A DNA stretch of 64,000 nt from Streptomyces sp. GESEQ-4 (GCF_017948455.1 NZ_JAFFSU010000025.1:1-64000), one strand, 5' to 3'; positions 33,946 through 43,259 are shown, counted from the first letter of the stretch. The notes: a model not told the origin generated them from the sequence alone. Made by a program: numbers and translations.

Positions 33946-34488
33946 ATGGCCGACCACGCAACCCACGACGCCCAGGCTCGGGCCAGCCTGCACTTGCTGG
34001 TGCGGGACATCGAGCGGGTCCGCCGGCAGGTGGACGCACTGCGCACCCTCACCGCCCAGTTGGGCAACGTCTACCGCCCGCGCCGCTCCGGCCCGTCCAC
34101 GGGCTTCGTCGTCTACGGACGCGCCCCCGCCCCGACGGTCCGCCTCGCGCAAGAACTGCGCGACAGTGTCGAGACCCTGGTCACGGCCGCCGTGGATTTC
34201 GACCGCTCACTCGGCTTCTCCTGGGACGCGGTGGGCTCCGCACTCGGCGTCACCAAGCAGGCCGTCCACCGCCGTTACGGATCACGCCGTGCCGCGACGC
34301 AGACGGCCACCGAGGCCGAGCACCCCGCGGAGCCGAAGAGCGCCCGCACGGTCAACGTCAACACCGGCTTCCCCACGATGCCGACGGTCCCCGCCGCCCG
34401 CTCCATGCCGACCCAGCCGACGGCAGGCAGCCCGGCCCTCCGCGACGAGGCCAGGCCGACGGCCTTCCCGGGCCCGCGCAACGGCTGA
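33946..34488 (+). CDS. Small HTH-containing protein of unknown function
   Basis: A 180-residue protein. The N-terminal half is an amphipathic helix (ASLHLLVRDIERVRRQVDAL). The middle has FSWDAVGSALGVTKQAVHRR, a convincing helix-turn-helix. The C-terminal 60 residues are Pro/Thr/Ala rich and probably disordered. GAGAGG precedes the ATG at 33946. It is the only rightward gene in this stretch and sits between fmt and priA, where an uncharacterised protein is conserved in Streptomyces (from memory). DNA binding is inferred from the HTH alone. Confidence 0.75.
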   Translation: MADHATHDAQARASLHLLVRDIERVRRQVDALRTLTAQLGNVYRPRRSGPSTGFVVYGRAPAPTVRLAQELRDSVETLVTAAVDFDRSLGFSWDAVGSALGVTKQAVHRRYGSRRAATQTATEAEHPAEPKSARTVNVNTGFPTMPTVPAARSMPTQPTAGSPALRDEARPTAFPGPRNG

Positions 34489-34499
34489 CGACACCCGCA

Positions 34500-34530
34500 C
34501 TGCCCTCCCGGAACGGAACCGGGAGGGCAG
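34500..34530. terminator. Perfect 12-bp hairpin between convergent genes
   Basis: CTGCCCTCCCGG (34500-34511) pairs with CCGGGAGGGCAG (34519-34530) around a 7-nt loop, 11 bp after the stop of the HTH-protein gene. It may serve that gene and, in reverse, priA. Confidence 0.8.
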
Positions 34531-34565
34531 AAGCATGCGGCGGCCCGAGTGAAGTCGGCTACGGT

Positions 34566-34650
34566 TCGGCAGCGCCCCGAAGGGGCGCGGGGCTGTATCA
34601 ATGTGCGGCTCCACCTCGTGGGCGCGACCAGCCCCCACCGGCCCGCAGAG
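34566..34650. repeat. Dispersed hairpin repeat, copy 2
   Basis: CGGCAGCGCCCC-GAA-GGGGCGCGGGG (stem arms 34572-34578 and 34582-34588), then a variable segment and GCGACCAGCC near 34622-34631. It lies between the hairpin terminator and the priA stop codon. Confidence 0.65.
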
Positions 34651-34702
34651 AATGCCCCCGCCCAAGTCGCGGTCGCTGCCCTGCCCCCGCCGGAGTCGCC
34701 CC

Positions 34703-36853
34703 TCACCCAATGTCCGGCGGATCAACCCGAACCCGAACCGCCTCCCCGCCCCCCTTGGCCATCCGCGCAGCCTGCGCGGCCTTCAACGCGGCGGCCAGCG
34801 CAGCCCCCCGCCCCGGCGGCACCCGGATCAAGGCCCGGTCCCAGTGCTCCCCGGGCGGCGGCGCCCCCACGCGCCGCGGTCCCCCCGCGGCGGTGACCGG
34901 CACCGGCACGGGCCCCAACACCTGGGCTTCCCGCGGCAGTTCCACCGCCTCCAGGAACTCCGCGACCGCCTCCCCCGGCCCGGTCACGGCAGCCATCCGC
35001 GACACCGGCGGGAACCCCAGCTCGGCGCGCTCACCGAGCTCCCGTACCGCATGGCCGACAGGATCCCACCGCACCAGCGCCTGCACGGGCCGCAACGTGG
35101 GTTCGGCGACGACCACCACGGTGCCGCCGTCCCCCTGCGGCCGTACGAGCGCGGACGCGGCGATCCACCGCCGCAACGCGTCCTCGCCGGCGCGCAGATC
35201 GGGCCGTCCGAGCATGGCCCAGCCGTCCAGCAGCAGAGCGGCCGCGTATCCGCCTTCGGCAACCGGCTCGGCCCCCGGCGTACTCACGACCAGCGCCGGA
35301 GCCCCCGGCACGGTGTCCAGCACATGCTCACGCCCCGACGTGCGTACCGGAACGGCCGGGAAGGCACGCCCCAGTTCCTCCGCGGTCCGCCGCGCCCCCA
35401 CGACCTGCGCCCGCAGCCGGAACGACCCGCACTCCGGACAGTGCCAGGCAGCCTCCTCGCGCCCGCACCAACCGCACCGCAACGCCCCGGCGTCCTGCCC
35501 CTCCATCGGCCCGACGCAATGCCGGCACCGCGCCGGCGCCCGGCACTGCGCGCAGGCCATCCGCGGTACGTACCCCCGCCGCGGCACCTGCACGAGCACC
35601 GGCCCGGTGCGCAAGGCATCCCTGGCGACCTGCCAGGCAAGGCTCGGCAGCCGTGCCGCCCGCGCGGCCTCGTCCCGCGCGAGATCCCCGTCCCCCACGG
35701 TCCGTACGAGCGGCGCGGCGCCCCGCACCTGCTCGCGTGCCGCCACCAGTGGCCTCGCCCATCCGCTCTCCACGAGCTGCGCGGCCTCCACCGTGCAGCT
35801 CCAACTGCCCAGCAGAAAGGCGCACTTGTCCTGGGCCGCCCGGAGCAGCAGCACCTCACGCGCATGCGGCTGCGGCGCATGCAGCTCGCTGTGGCTGTCG
35901 TCGCCGTCGTCCCAGATGGCGACGAGCCCGAGATCCCGCACCGGTGCGAACATCGCAGCCCGCGTCCCCACTACGGCTCGCACGGACCCCCGCCGCACCG
36001 CCAGCCACTCCCGATACCGCTTCTCGGGCCCGGCATCGGCGGTGAGCACCGCATGCCGCCCCTCCCCCAGCAGCGTCGTCAACGCGGCATCGACCCGCGC
36101 AACGGCCCGTCCGTCCGGCAACACGACCAGCGCCCCGCGTCCGGAGGCGAGCGTCGCCGCAACGGCCCGGGCCAGCTCCTCGCTCCACGCATCGGCACCG
36201 GGCAGCGCGTTCCACACAGCACGCGGCGCACCCCCGGAGGCCAGCGCCTCAAGAAACGCGCCCCCTCGCTCGTACCGCGCCCATGACCCCGCATCCGGCA
36301 CCCCGGGCGCGGACAACGGCTCGGGCGACGGCCGTTGCTCGGCCCGCGCGCTGCGTGGCGGCACCGCGAGCTGCAACACATCGGCGAGACTCCCGGCGTA
36401 CCGATCGGCGACCGCGCGAGCCAATCCGAGCAGTTCCTCGCTCAACACGGGCTCGGGCGACACCACTTGGGCCAGCGCGGCCAACGGCCCCGCATAGTCG
36501 GACTCGGCCCGCCGCTCGACAAGGAACCCGTCGATCAGCCCGCCGCCCTCACGCCGCCCGTCCCGCACCCGATGCCGCCCGGCCCCGAACCGCACCCGCA
36601 CCCGCACCCCGGGCTGCGCCTCGGCGTCGAGCTCCTCGGGCACCGCGTAGTCGAAGTACCGATCAAGATGCAGCACCCCCTTGTCCACCAGCACCCGCGC
36701 GACAGGCAGCTCCTTCGCGAGCGCGGCCCCCCGCCACGTCCGCGGCTTGGCCCGCGGCGCCTTCGCCTGACGCACACTCTCCCGAATGAGCGCGAGCTGC
36801 TCAGGCGGCGCACCCTCCGCGCCGCCCTCCCCCTGCCCGTTCTCGCTGCTCAC
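34703..36853 (-). CDS. priA: PriA-like primosomal protein lacking the ATPase motifs
   Basis: A 716-residue PriA homologue. The N-terminal DNA-binding domain (about 45-150) starts ARVLVDKGVLHLDRYFDYAV. The zinc cluster is intact: CAQCRAPARCRHC, then CGWC and CPECGS. In the helicase core the Walker A GxTGSGKT is absent (the region reads RAVWNALPGADAW) and the DEEH box is replaced by WDDGDDS. This loss is typical of actinobacterial PriA, which is thought to be an ATPase-dead replication-restart factor. GTG start. It lies about 125 bp downstream of metK on the same strand. Confidence 0.9.
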   Translation of the reverse strand: MSSENGQGEGGAEGAPPEQLALIRESVRQAKAPRAKPRTWRGAALAKELPVARVLVDKGVLHLDRYFDYAVPEELDAEAQPGVRVRVRFGAGRHRVRDGRREGGGLIDGFLVERRAESDYAGPLAALAQVVSPEPVLSEELLGLARAVADRYAGSLADVLQLAVPPRSARAEQRPSPEPLSAPGVPDAGSWARYERGGAFLEALASGGAPRAVWNALPGADAWSEELARAVAATLASGRGALVVLPDGRAVARVDAALTTLLGEGRHAVLTADAGPEKRYREWLAVRRGSVRAVVGTRAAMFAPVRDLGLVAIWDDGDDSHSELHAPQPHAREVLLLRAAQDKCAFLLGSWSCTVEAAQLVESGWARPLVAAREQVRGAAPLVRTVGDGDLARDEAARAARLPSLAWQVARDALRTGPVLVQVPRRGYVPRMACAQCRAPARCRHCVGPMEGQDAGALRCGWCGREEAAWHCPECGSFRLRAQVVGARRTAEELGRAFPAVPVRTSGREHVLDTVPGAPALVVSTPGAEPVAEGGYAAALLLDGWAMLGRPDLRAGEDALRRWIAASALVRPQGDGGTVVVVAEPTLRPVQALVRWDPVGHAVRELGERAELGFPPVSRMAAVTGPGEAVAEFLEAVELPREAQVLGPVPVPVTAAGGPRRVGAPPPGEHWDRALIRVPPGRGAALAAALKAAQAARMAKGGGEAVRVRVDPPDIG

Positions 36854-36921
36854 CCTTGCATTCTGCCAAACGCCACTGACAACCAGCGGCGTCCGAGCCC
36901 CGGGGGCCGCCGGAACGCACC

Positions 36922-36953
36922 GAGGCCCGGCGCCCCCAAGGGCACCGGGCCTC
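36922..36953 (-). terminator. Hairpin between metK and priA
   Basis: GAGGCCCGG (36922-36930) pairs with CCGGGCCTC (36945-36953) around a 14-nt loop, 26 bp beyond the metK stop. Confidence 0.65.
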
Positions 36954-36978
36954 GCAGAAAGCCGTGGGACCTACAGCC

Positions 36979-38187
36979 CTACAGCCCCGCCGCCTGCCGC
37001 AGTGCGTCCACGCGGTCCGTGCGCTCCCAGGTGAACTCGGGGAGCTCACGGCCGAAGTGGCCGTACGCGGCGGTCTGGGAGTAGATCGGGCGGAGGAGGT
37101 CGAGGTCGCGGATGATGGCGGCCGGACGGAGGTCGAAGACCTCGTCGATCGCCTTCTCGATCTTCTCGTGGTCGATCTTGGCGGTGCCGAAGGTCTCGAC
37201 GAAGAGACCGACCGGCTCGGCCTTGCCGATCGCGTAGGCGACCTGGACCTCGCAGCGCGTGGCGAGGCCCGCGGCCACGACGTTCTTGGCGACCCAGCGC
37301 ATCGCGTACGCGGCCGAACGGTCCACCTTGGACGGGTCCTTGCCGGAGAACGCGCCGCCGCCGTGGCGGGCCATGCCGCCGTACGTGTCGATGATGATCT
37401 TGCGGCCGGTGAGGCCGGCGTCGCCCATCGGGCCGCCGATCTCGAAGCGGCCGGTGGGGTTGACCAGCAGGCGGTAGTTCTCGGTGTCGAGCTTGATGCC
37501 CTCGTCCAGGAGCGCCTTCAGCTCCGCCTCCACGACGAACTCGCGGATGTCGGGGGCGAGCAGGGACTCCAGGTCGATGTCGCTCGCGTGCTGCGAGGAG
37601 ACCACGACCGTGTCGAGGCGGACGGCCTTGTCGCCGTCGTACTCGATGGTGACCTGGGTCTTGCCGTCGGGGCGCAGGTACGGGATGGTGCCGTTCTTGC
37701 GGACCTCGGACAGGCGCTTCGACAGACGGTGCGCCAGGAAGATCGGCAGCGGCATCAGCGTCGGCGTCTCGTCCGTCGCGTAGCCGAACATCAGGCCCTG
37801 GTCGCCCGCGCCCTGCTTGTCCAGCTCGTCCTCGTCGCCCTCGACGCGGTTCTCGTACGCCGTGTCGACGCCCTGCGCGATGTCCGGGGACTGCGCGCCG
37901 ATGGACACCGACACACCGCAGGAGGCGCCGTCGAAGCCCTTCTTCGAGGAGTCGTAGCCGATCTCGAGGACCTTGTTGCGGACAAGCGTCGCGATGTCCG
38001 CGTACGTCTTGGTGGTGACCTCGCCGGCCACATGCACCTGGCCGGTCGTGATCAGCGTCTCGACGGCGACCCGGGACGTCGGGTCCTCGCGCAGAAGCGC
38101 GTCGAGAATGGTGTCGCTGATCTGGTCAGCGATCTTGTCGGGGTGGCCCTCGGTCACAGACTCCGAGGTGAACAGGCGACGGGACAC
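36979..38187 (-). CDS. metK: S-adenosylmethionine synthetase
   Basis: A 402-residue enzyme making SAM from methionine and ATP. The signatures are FTSESVTEGHPDKIADQISD at the N-terminus, GAGDQGLMFGYA and GGGAFSGKDPSKVDRSAAY (phosphate loop). The GTG start at 38187 follows GGGAG. Upstream (38188-38376) a TAAACT around 38270 could be a -10 box. I looked for a SAM riboswitch in that leader and found none. Confidence 0.97.
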   Translation of the reverse strand: MSRRLFTSESVTEGHPDKIADQISDTILDALLREDPTSRVAVETLITTGQVHVAGEVTTKTYADIATLVRNKVLEIGYDSSKKGFDGASCGVSVSIGAQSPDIAQGVDTAYENRVEGDEDELDKQGAGDQGLMFGYATDETPTLMPLPIFLAHRLSKRLSEVRKNGTIPYLRPDGKTQVTIEYDGDKAVRLDTVVVSSQHASDIDLESLLAPDIREFVVEAELKALLDEGIKLDTENYRLLVNPTGRFEIGGPMGDAGLTGRKIIIDTYGGMARHGGGAFSGKDPSKVDRSAAYAMRWVAKNVVAAGLATRCEVQVAYAIGKAEPVGLFVETFGTAKIDHEKIEKAIDEVFDLRPAAIIRDLDLLRPIYSQTAAYGHFGRELPEFTWERTDRVDALRQAAGL

Positions 38188-38376
38188 AACGCTCCCTGGG
38201 GTTGCAGCGGCTGCTGGCTGATCATGGTCGGACGGGCTCGGGGGCTGCGCCCGGCTCCGTCCGAGAACAGTTTATCGGTCGGCTCGGCCGTCGGTCTTCC
38301 TGTCTCGCCACTCGGGAGCACGGTGACCTGCGGCACGGGCATTCTGCCTAATCCACGGTGACCTTGGCCAGGGGTG

Positions 38377-38401
38377 CCACGCCTCTATGTCCGAGGCGTG
38401 G
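38377..38401 (-). terminator. Hairpin after coaBC
   Basis: CCACGCCTC (38377-38385) pairs perfectly with GAGGCGTGG (38393-38401), loop 7 nt, 26 bp beyond the coaBC stop codon. Confidence 0.75.
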
Positions 38402-38426
38402 GAGAGCCGTGAAACGAATGAAACGT

Positions 38427-39629
38427 TCACAGCAGCCGCTGGGCCACCAGGTCCCACACTGTTTCGGCCAGGGCTTCCTTCGGGCCGTGCGGGACGGGGG
38501 TCTCGGTGCCGTCGGCGCCCAGCACCACCGCCTCGTTCTCCTCGGCGCCGAACGTCTTGCGCTCCCCCACCTCGTTCACCACCAGCAGGTCGCAGCCCTT
38601 GCGTGCCAGCTTCTTGCGTCCGTTGGCCAGGACGTCGTCCGTCTCGGCGGCGAAGCCGACGATCACCTGTCCGGGGCGGGCGCGGTCGGCCGATATCTCC
38701 GCGAGGATGTCCGGATTCCGTACCAGCACGATGGGGTCCGGGTCCTGGCCGTCTCTCTTTTTGATCTTTCCGGCCGCGTAGGTCGCCGGGCGGAAGTCGG
38801 CGACCGCGGCGGCCATGACGACCGCGTCGGCGTCCGCGGCCGCCTTCAGCACCGCCTCACGCAGCTGTACGGCCGTCCCGACCGGCACGACATCCACACC
38901 CGCCGGGTCGGGCAGGGCCGCGTTCGCGGAGATCAGCGTCACACGGGCGCCGCGCGCCGCGGCGGTGCGGGCGAGGGCGTAGCCCTGCTTGCCGGAGGAG
39001 CGGTTACCGAGGAAGCGGACCGGGTCGAGGGGCTCGCGGGTGCCCCCCGCACTGACGACGACGTACCGGCCGGCCAGGTCGGGTTCCGTCACTCCCCGGG
39101 CCAGGACGCGACGGCAGACCTCGAAGATCTCGGCCGGATCGGGGAGCCGGCCCTTGCCGGTGTCGACGCCGGTGAGGCGGCCCACGGCCGGTTCGATGAC
39201 GACCGCACCGCGGCGGCGCAGCGTCGCCACGTTCTCCTGGGTGGCCGGGTGCTCCCACATCTCCGTGTGCATGGCAGGGGCGAAGACGACCGGACAGCGG
39301 GCGGTGAGGAGAGTGTTGGTGAGCAGGTCGTCGGCGAGGCCGTGGGCCGCCTTCGCGAGCATGTCGGCGGTCGCCGGGGCGACGACCACCAGATCGGCGT
39401 GTTGGCCGATACGGACGTGCGGGACCTCGTGGACGTCGTCCCAGACCTCCGTCGCGACCGGGTGGCCGGAGAGCGCGGACCAGGTGGCGGCACCGACGAA
39501 GTGCAGGGCGGAGGCGGTCGGCACGACTCGCACGTCATGGCCGGTCTCAGTGAGCCTGCGCAGCAGCTCACAGGCCTTGTACGCGGCGATGCCTCCGCTG
39601 ACCCCCAGAACGACCTTGGGCTTGTCCAC
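38427..39629 (-). CDS. coaBC: Bifunctional PPC synthetase/decarboxylase (CoaBC)
   Basis: A 400-residue fusion for coenzyme A synthesis. The flavin-dependent CoaC half (1-180) shows VVLGVSGGIAAYKACELLRR, HEVPHVRIG and FAPAMHTEMW. The CoaB half (190-400) shows VSAGGTREPLDPVRFLGNRS and MAAAVADFRP. It decarboxylates phosphopantothenoylcysteine after joining phosphopantothenate and cysteine. The GTG at 39629 is preferred (GGAGAG upstream; MDKPKVVLGV is the family start). It is separated from rpoZ by a strong terminator. Confidence 0.95.
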   Translation of the reverse strand: MDKPKVVLGVSGGIAAYKACELLRRLTETGHDVRVVPTASALHFVGAATWSALSGHPVATEVWDDVHEVPHVRIGQHADLVVVAPATADMLAKAAHGLADDLLTNTLLTARCPVVFAPAMHTEMWEHPATQENVATLRRRGAVVIEPAVGRLTGVDTGKGRLPDPAEIFEVCRRVLARGVTEPDLAGRYVVVSAGGTREPLDPVRFLGNRSSGKQGYALARTAAARGARVTLISANAALPDPAGVDVVPVGTAVQLREAVLKAAADADAVVMAAAVADFRPATYAAGKIKKRDGQDPDPIVLVRNPDILAEISADRARPGQVIVGFAAETDDVLANGRKKLARKGCDLLVVNEVGERKTFGAEENEAVVLGADGTETPVPHGPKEALAETVWDLVAQRLL

Positions 39630-39671
39630 CGTCTCTCCCCGGACTCGGCAAACGTACGACTCCACTACACA

Positions 39672-39706
39672 CCACAGGCCCGGCAGTCGCGCTGCCGGGC
39701 CTGTGG
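39672..39706 (-). terminator. Perfect 15-bp hairpin between rpoZ and coaBC
   Basis: CCACAGGCCCGGCAG (39672-39686) pairs with CTGCCGGGCCTGTGG (39692-39706), loop TCGCG. It lies 25 bp beyond the rpoZ stop. Confidence 0.85.
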
Positions 39707-39731
39707 AAAAGTCAGCTGCAAGCTGTAAATA

Positions 39732-40004
39732 CTACTGCGCCGGACCCTCAACGGCCTCGGACGTCAGCAGACCCGCGTTGATCTCACGCAGGGCGATCGA
39801 GAGCGGCTTCTCGTGGACGTGGGTGTCGACGAGCGGACCGACGTACTCAAGGAGACCCTCGCCGAGCTGCGAGTAGTACGCGTTGATCTGGCGGGCACGC
39901 TTGGCCGCGTAGATCACCAGGCTGTACTTCGAGTCAGTGGCCTCAAGCAACTCGTCGATCGGCGGGTTGATGATGCCCTCGGGCGCGGTGATGGAAGAGG
40001 ACAC
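39732..40004 (-). CDS. rpoZ: RNA polymerase omega subunit
   Basis: A 90-residue omega subunit: GIINPPIDELLEATDSKYSL, then YAAKRARQINAYYSQLGEGL. It assists assembly of the beta' subunit. GTG start at 40004. It follows gmk by 38 bp, the common gmk-rpoZ pair linked to nucleotide and ppGpp physiology. Confidence 0.95.
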   Translation of the reverse strand: MSSSITAPEGIINPPIDELLEATDSKYSLVIYAAKRARQINAYYSQLGEGLLEYVGPLVDTHVHEKPLSIALREINAGLLTSEAVEGPAQ

Positions 40005-40042
40005 GCTCTACCTTCCGACAGATGGGATGAGATCGAAAACGA

Positions 40043-40600
40043 TCACACAACGTCCACCAAGGCTAGCAGCTCGCGCGCCACGTCCTCGACGGAGGTGTTG
40101 ACCAAGGTCACATCGAACTCCGGCTCGGCCTCCAGCTCGACCCTCGCGGCGTCCAGACGCCGCTCGATCACCTCGGGCGGCTCGGTACCGCGTCCGGTGA
40201 GTCTGCGTACCAGCTCCTCCCAGGAGGGAGGAGCCAGGAACACCAGCTGGGCCTCCGGCATGGACTCGCGGACCTGCCGGGCACCCTGGAGGTCGATCTC
40301 CAGAAGGACGGGCTCACCCGCCTCCAGGCGCTCCAGCACGGCCCTGCGGGGTGTGCCGTAGCGGTTGCCGGCGAATTCCGCCCACTCCAGCAGCTCGCCA
40401 TTGGCGATCAGCTTGTCCATCTCCTCGTCGGTGACGAAGAAGTAGTGGACCCCATGCCGCTCGCCGGGGCGGGGCTTACGGGTCGTCGCCGACACCGAGA
40501 GCCAGACCTCGGGGTGTTCCTTGCGCATATGGGCGACGACCGTGCTCTTGCCGACCCCGGAGGGGCCGGAGAGCACGGTCAGCCGCGGACGTTCACTCAT
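40043..40600 (-). CDS. gmk: Guanylate kinase
   Basis: A 185-residue kinase that phosphorylates GMP to GDP. The P-loop is LSGPSGVGKSTVV, the GMP-binding part SATTRKPRPGERHGVHYFF, and the lid region LEWAEFAGNRYGTPRRAV. Typical length; ATG start. It is probably co-transcribed with the upstream sIHF gene and downstream rpoZ. Confidence 0.96.
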   Translation of the reverse strand: MSERPRLTVLSGPSGVGKSTVVAHMRKEHPEVWLSVSATTRKPRPGERHGVHYFFVTDEEMDKLIANGELLEWAEFAGNRYGTPRRAVLERLEAGEPVLLEIDLQGARQVRESMPEAQLVFLAPPSWEELVRRLTGRGTEPPEVIERRLDAARVELEAEPEFDVTLVNTSVEDVARELLALVDVV

Positions 40601-40657
40601 GCAGCGATTATTCCAGCTATCCCGGCATGCCCGGGACTCCCTGCCCGCATGACGGGC

Positions 40658-40981
40658 TCAGGAGCCGGTGCTGCCGAACTCACGCTCCAGGGAAGCGATC
40701 TGGTTCGAGCCGAGGCCGCGCACACGACGGCTCTCGGAGATGCCGAGTCGCTCCATGATCTGCTTGGCGCGGACCTTGCCCACGCCCGGCAGGGACTCGA
40801 GGAGGGCGGAGACCTTCATCTTGCCGATGACGTCGTTCTCCTGGCCCTGCTTGATGACCTCGTGAAGGGAGGCGCCGGAGTGCTTGAGTCGATTCTTGAC
40901 CTCGGCCCGCTCCCGGCGAGCCGCGGCGGCCTTTTCGAGCGCGGCTGCGCGCTGTTCAGGGGTAAGGGGCGGAAGAGCCAC
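40658..40981 (-). CDS. sihF: Integration host factor sIHF (actinobacterial type)
   Basis: A 107-residue basic nucleoid protein, exactly the size of S. coelicolor sIHF. The N-terminal helix is LTPEQRAAALEKAAAARRER. The helix-two-turn-helix DNA-binding region is SALLESLPGVGKVRAKQIME, ending RVRGLGSNQIASLEREFG. sIHF binds DNA, affects supercoiling and influences development and antibiotic production in Streptomyces. The GTG at 40981 is chosen; in-frame upstream codons would add residues unlike the family. The 278-bp gap upstream, to pyrF, carries its promoter. Confidence 0.93.
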   Translation of the reverse strand: MALPPLTPEQRAAALEKAAAARRERAEVKNRLKHSGASLHEVIKQGQENDVIGKMKVSALLESLPGVGKVRAKQIMERLGISESRRVRGLGSNQIASLEREFGSTGS

Positions 40982-41259
40982 GCCTACGTCACCTCGGATG
41001 TTGAACTGTCGGATACGGACCGGTGAGGAACCTAGTCGCCCCACACCTGGGGAGCCACGAGCAACACGCTTGCCCGTTCACTCTGCTCGGAGACTAGCGG
41101 CCAAGTCCGCCAGAGTCAGCGAGAACAGCGGAAAAGTCCTGGTCAGCCTCCCTGGAGACGGACATTTGCGACATATTGCCCCGGATTTGAGAATGTATTC
41201 AGGCTCAAGTCGGTCCCGAGCCACTCATCGGAGGACTGGTGCGACCCGTTTCGAACGCC

Positions 41260-42102
41260 TCAAGCGGTGGTCACGGCCGCCCGGATCTCCTCCGCGAACC
41301 GCTCGGCGGCACCCCGCAGCGCGCCGGCGTCGGGCCCGTGCCGCAGCACTCCCCGGCTGACGTTCGGCACGACATTGCGCACCGCGGCGCCGAAGACCCC
41401 GGGAAGGTCGGCCGGGGTGGCCCCTTGGGCGCCGATCCCGGGTGCGAGGAGCGGACCGTTGATGTCGAGGTCGTACGACGACAGATCGCCGAGTGTGGCG
41501 CCGACGACCGCCCCGAAGGAGCCCAGCGGCTCCTCCCCCGCGTTCTCGGCGGCCAGGTGCGCCAGCATCGTCGCTCCGACGGTCCGCCCGTCGGCGCGGA
41601 CGGCGTGCTGGACCTCGCGGCCCTCGGGGTTCGAGGTGAGCGCCAGCACGAACAGGCCCGTGCCGCTCTCCCGGGCCAGCGCGACGGCCGGGCTGAGCGA
41701 GCCGTAGCCCAGATACGGCGAGACGGTCAGCGCGTCCGAGAAGAGCGGGGAGTCCTTCCGGAGGAAGGACTCGGCGTACGCGGCCATGGTCGAGCCGATG
41801 TCGCCGCGCTTGGCGTCCATCACGACGAGCGCACCTGCGGCGCGGGCCTGTGCGACCGTCTTCTCCAGGACGGCGACACCGCGCGATCCGAAACGCTCGA
41901 AGAACGCGCTCTGCGGCTTGAGGACCGCGATCCGGTCGGCCAGCGCCTCGACGACCGTGTGGCTGAACCGCTCCAGGCCCGCGATGTCGTCGTTCAGGCC
42001 CCACTCACTGAGCAGGGAGGCGTGCGGGTCGATGCCGACGCACAGCGGGCCGCGCTCGTCCATGGCGCGGCGCAGGCGGGCACCGAAGGGTTCCTGGCTC
42101 AT
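41260..42102 (-). CDS. pyrF: Orotidine 5'-phosphate decarboxylase
   Basis: A 280-residue type-2 (Mycobacterium-like) OMP decarboxylase, last step of UMP synthesis. Landmarks are GIDPHASLLSEWGL, VMDAKRGDIGSTMAAYAESF (the catalytic D-x-K-x-x-D) and LAPGIGAQGATPADL. It overlaps the pyrD stop by 4 bp (ATGA) and ends the pyr operon. Confidence 0.95.
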   Translation of the reverse strand: MSQEPFGARLRRAMDERGPLCVGIDPHASLLSEWGLNDDIAGLERFSHTVVEALADRIAVLKPQSAFFERFGSRGVAVLEKTVAQARAAGALVVMDAKRGDIGSTMAAYAESFLRKDSPLFSDALTVSPYLGYGSLSPAVALARESGTGLFVLALTSNPEGREVQHAVRADGRTVGATMLAHLAAENAGEEPLGSFGAVVGATLGDLSSYDLDINGPLLAPGIGAQGATPADLPGVFGAAVRNVVPNVSRGVLRHGPDAGALRGAAERFAEEIRAAVTTA

Positions 42103-43205
42103 GCGGCCTTCCTTACGTCGGCGCCGACCGCGTCGGCGAGGGTGGCGTACGGGCTGGTCCTCAGGCGGGCGGCGAGGCCCTTGTGAATGGCGCGGGCGTA
42201 GAAGGGGCCCTCGTAAATGAAGGCGCTGTAGCCCTGGACGAGGGTGGCGCCGGCGAGGATGCGCTGCCAGGCGTCCTCGGCGTCCTCGATGCCGCCGACG
42301 CCCACCAGGGTGATCCGATCCCCCACGCGCGCGTAGAGGCGGCGCAGCACCTCCAGGGAGCGCGCCTTGAGGGGGGCGCCGGAGAGTCCGCCGGTCTCCT
42401 CGATCAGCGAGGGTTCGGATGTCAAACCGAGGCCCCCGCGCGCGATGGTGGTGTTCGTGGCGATGATCCCGTCCAGACCGAGCTCGACGGCCAGGTCGGC
42501 GACCGCGTCGACGTCCTCGTCGGCGAGGTCCGGCGCGATCTTCACCAGCAGCGGGACACGGCGGTCGGTGACCGTACGGTCGGCGGCCTCACGGACGGCG
42601 CTCAAGAGGGGACGCAGGTGATCCACGGCCTGCAGATTGCGCAGGCCGGGCGTGTTCGGCGAGGAGACGTTCACGACCAGGTAGTCGGCGTACGGCGCGA
42701 GGCGCTCCGTCGACTTCACATAGTCCCCGGCCGCCTCTTCCTCCGGGACGACCTTGGTCTTGCCGATGTTGACGCCCACGACGGTCTTGAAGACCGGCGT
42801 ACGGGAGGCCAGCCGGGCGGCGACGACCAGTGAGCCCTCGTTGTTGAAGCCCATGCGGTTGATCAGCGCCCGGTCCGGCACCAGCCGGAACAGCCGCTTC
42901 TTCGGATTGCCCGGCTGCGCCTCCCCGGTGACCGTGCCGATCTCGACATGGTCGAAGCCCAGCATCGACATGCCGTCGATGGCGATCGCGTTCTTGTCGA
43001 AGCCGGCGGCGAGCCCGAAGGGGCCGTGCATACGCAGCCCGAACGCCTCGGTGCGCAGCTCCTTGTAGCGGGGCGCGAGCACGGCCGCAACGAACGTGCG
43101 CAGCACCGGGATGCGGACGGCGAGGCGGATCCAGCGGAACGCCAGATGGTGGGCCTGCTCCGGGTCCATCCGCTGGAACGCCAGACGGAAGAAAAGCTTG
43201 TACAT
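42099..43205 (-). CDS. pyrD: Dihydroorotate dehydrogenase (quinone, class 2)
   Basis: A 368-residue class-2 enzyme: an N-terminal membrane-associating helix pair (LFFRLAFQRMDPEQAHHLAF), then GLAAGFDKNAIAIDGM, NVSSPNTPGLRNLQ with the catalytic Ser, and ATNTTIARGGLG. It oxidises dihydroorotate with FMN and passes electrons to quinone. The ATG at 43205 is taken; a GTG directly before it is possible. Confidence 0.95.
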   Translation of the reverse strand: MYKLFFRLAFQRMDPEQAHHLAFRWIRLAVRIPVLRTFVAAVLAPRYKELRTEAFGLRMHGPFGLAAGFDKNAIAIDGMSMLGFDHVEIGTVTGEAQPGNPKKRLFRLVPDRALINRMGFNNEGSLVVAARLASRTPVFKTVVGVNIGKTKVVPEEEAAGDYVKSTERLAPYADYLVVNVSSPNTPGLRNLQAVDHLRPLLSAVREAADRTVTDRRVPLLVKIAPDLADEDVDAVADLAVELGLDGIIATNTTIARGGLGLTSEPSLIEETGGLSGAPLKARSLEVLRRLYARVGDRITLVGVGGIEDAEDAWQRILAGATLVQGYSAFIYEGPFYARAIHKGLAARLRTSPYATLADAVGADVRKAA

Positions 43206-43259
43206 CACTGTGTCCTCACGAAGAGGGGGACACCGTTTCCGATGTCCCCCTCAGGGCTG

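Noticed and set aside
38188..38376. Possible SAM riboswitch before metK
   Set aside because: No SAM-I, SAM-II or SAM-IV core elements or pseudoknot partners could be found; only a weak promoter-like TAAACT is visible.
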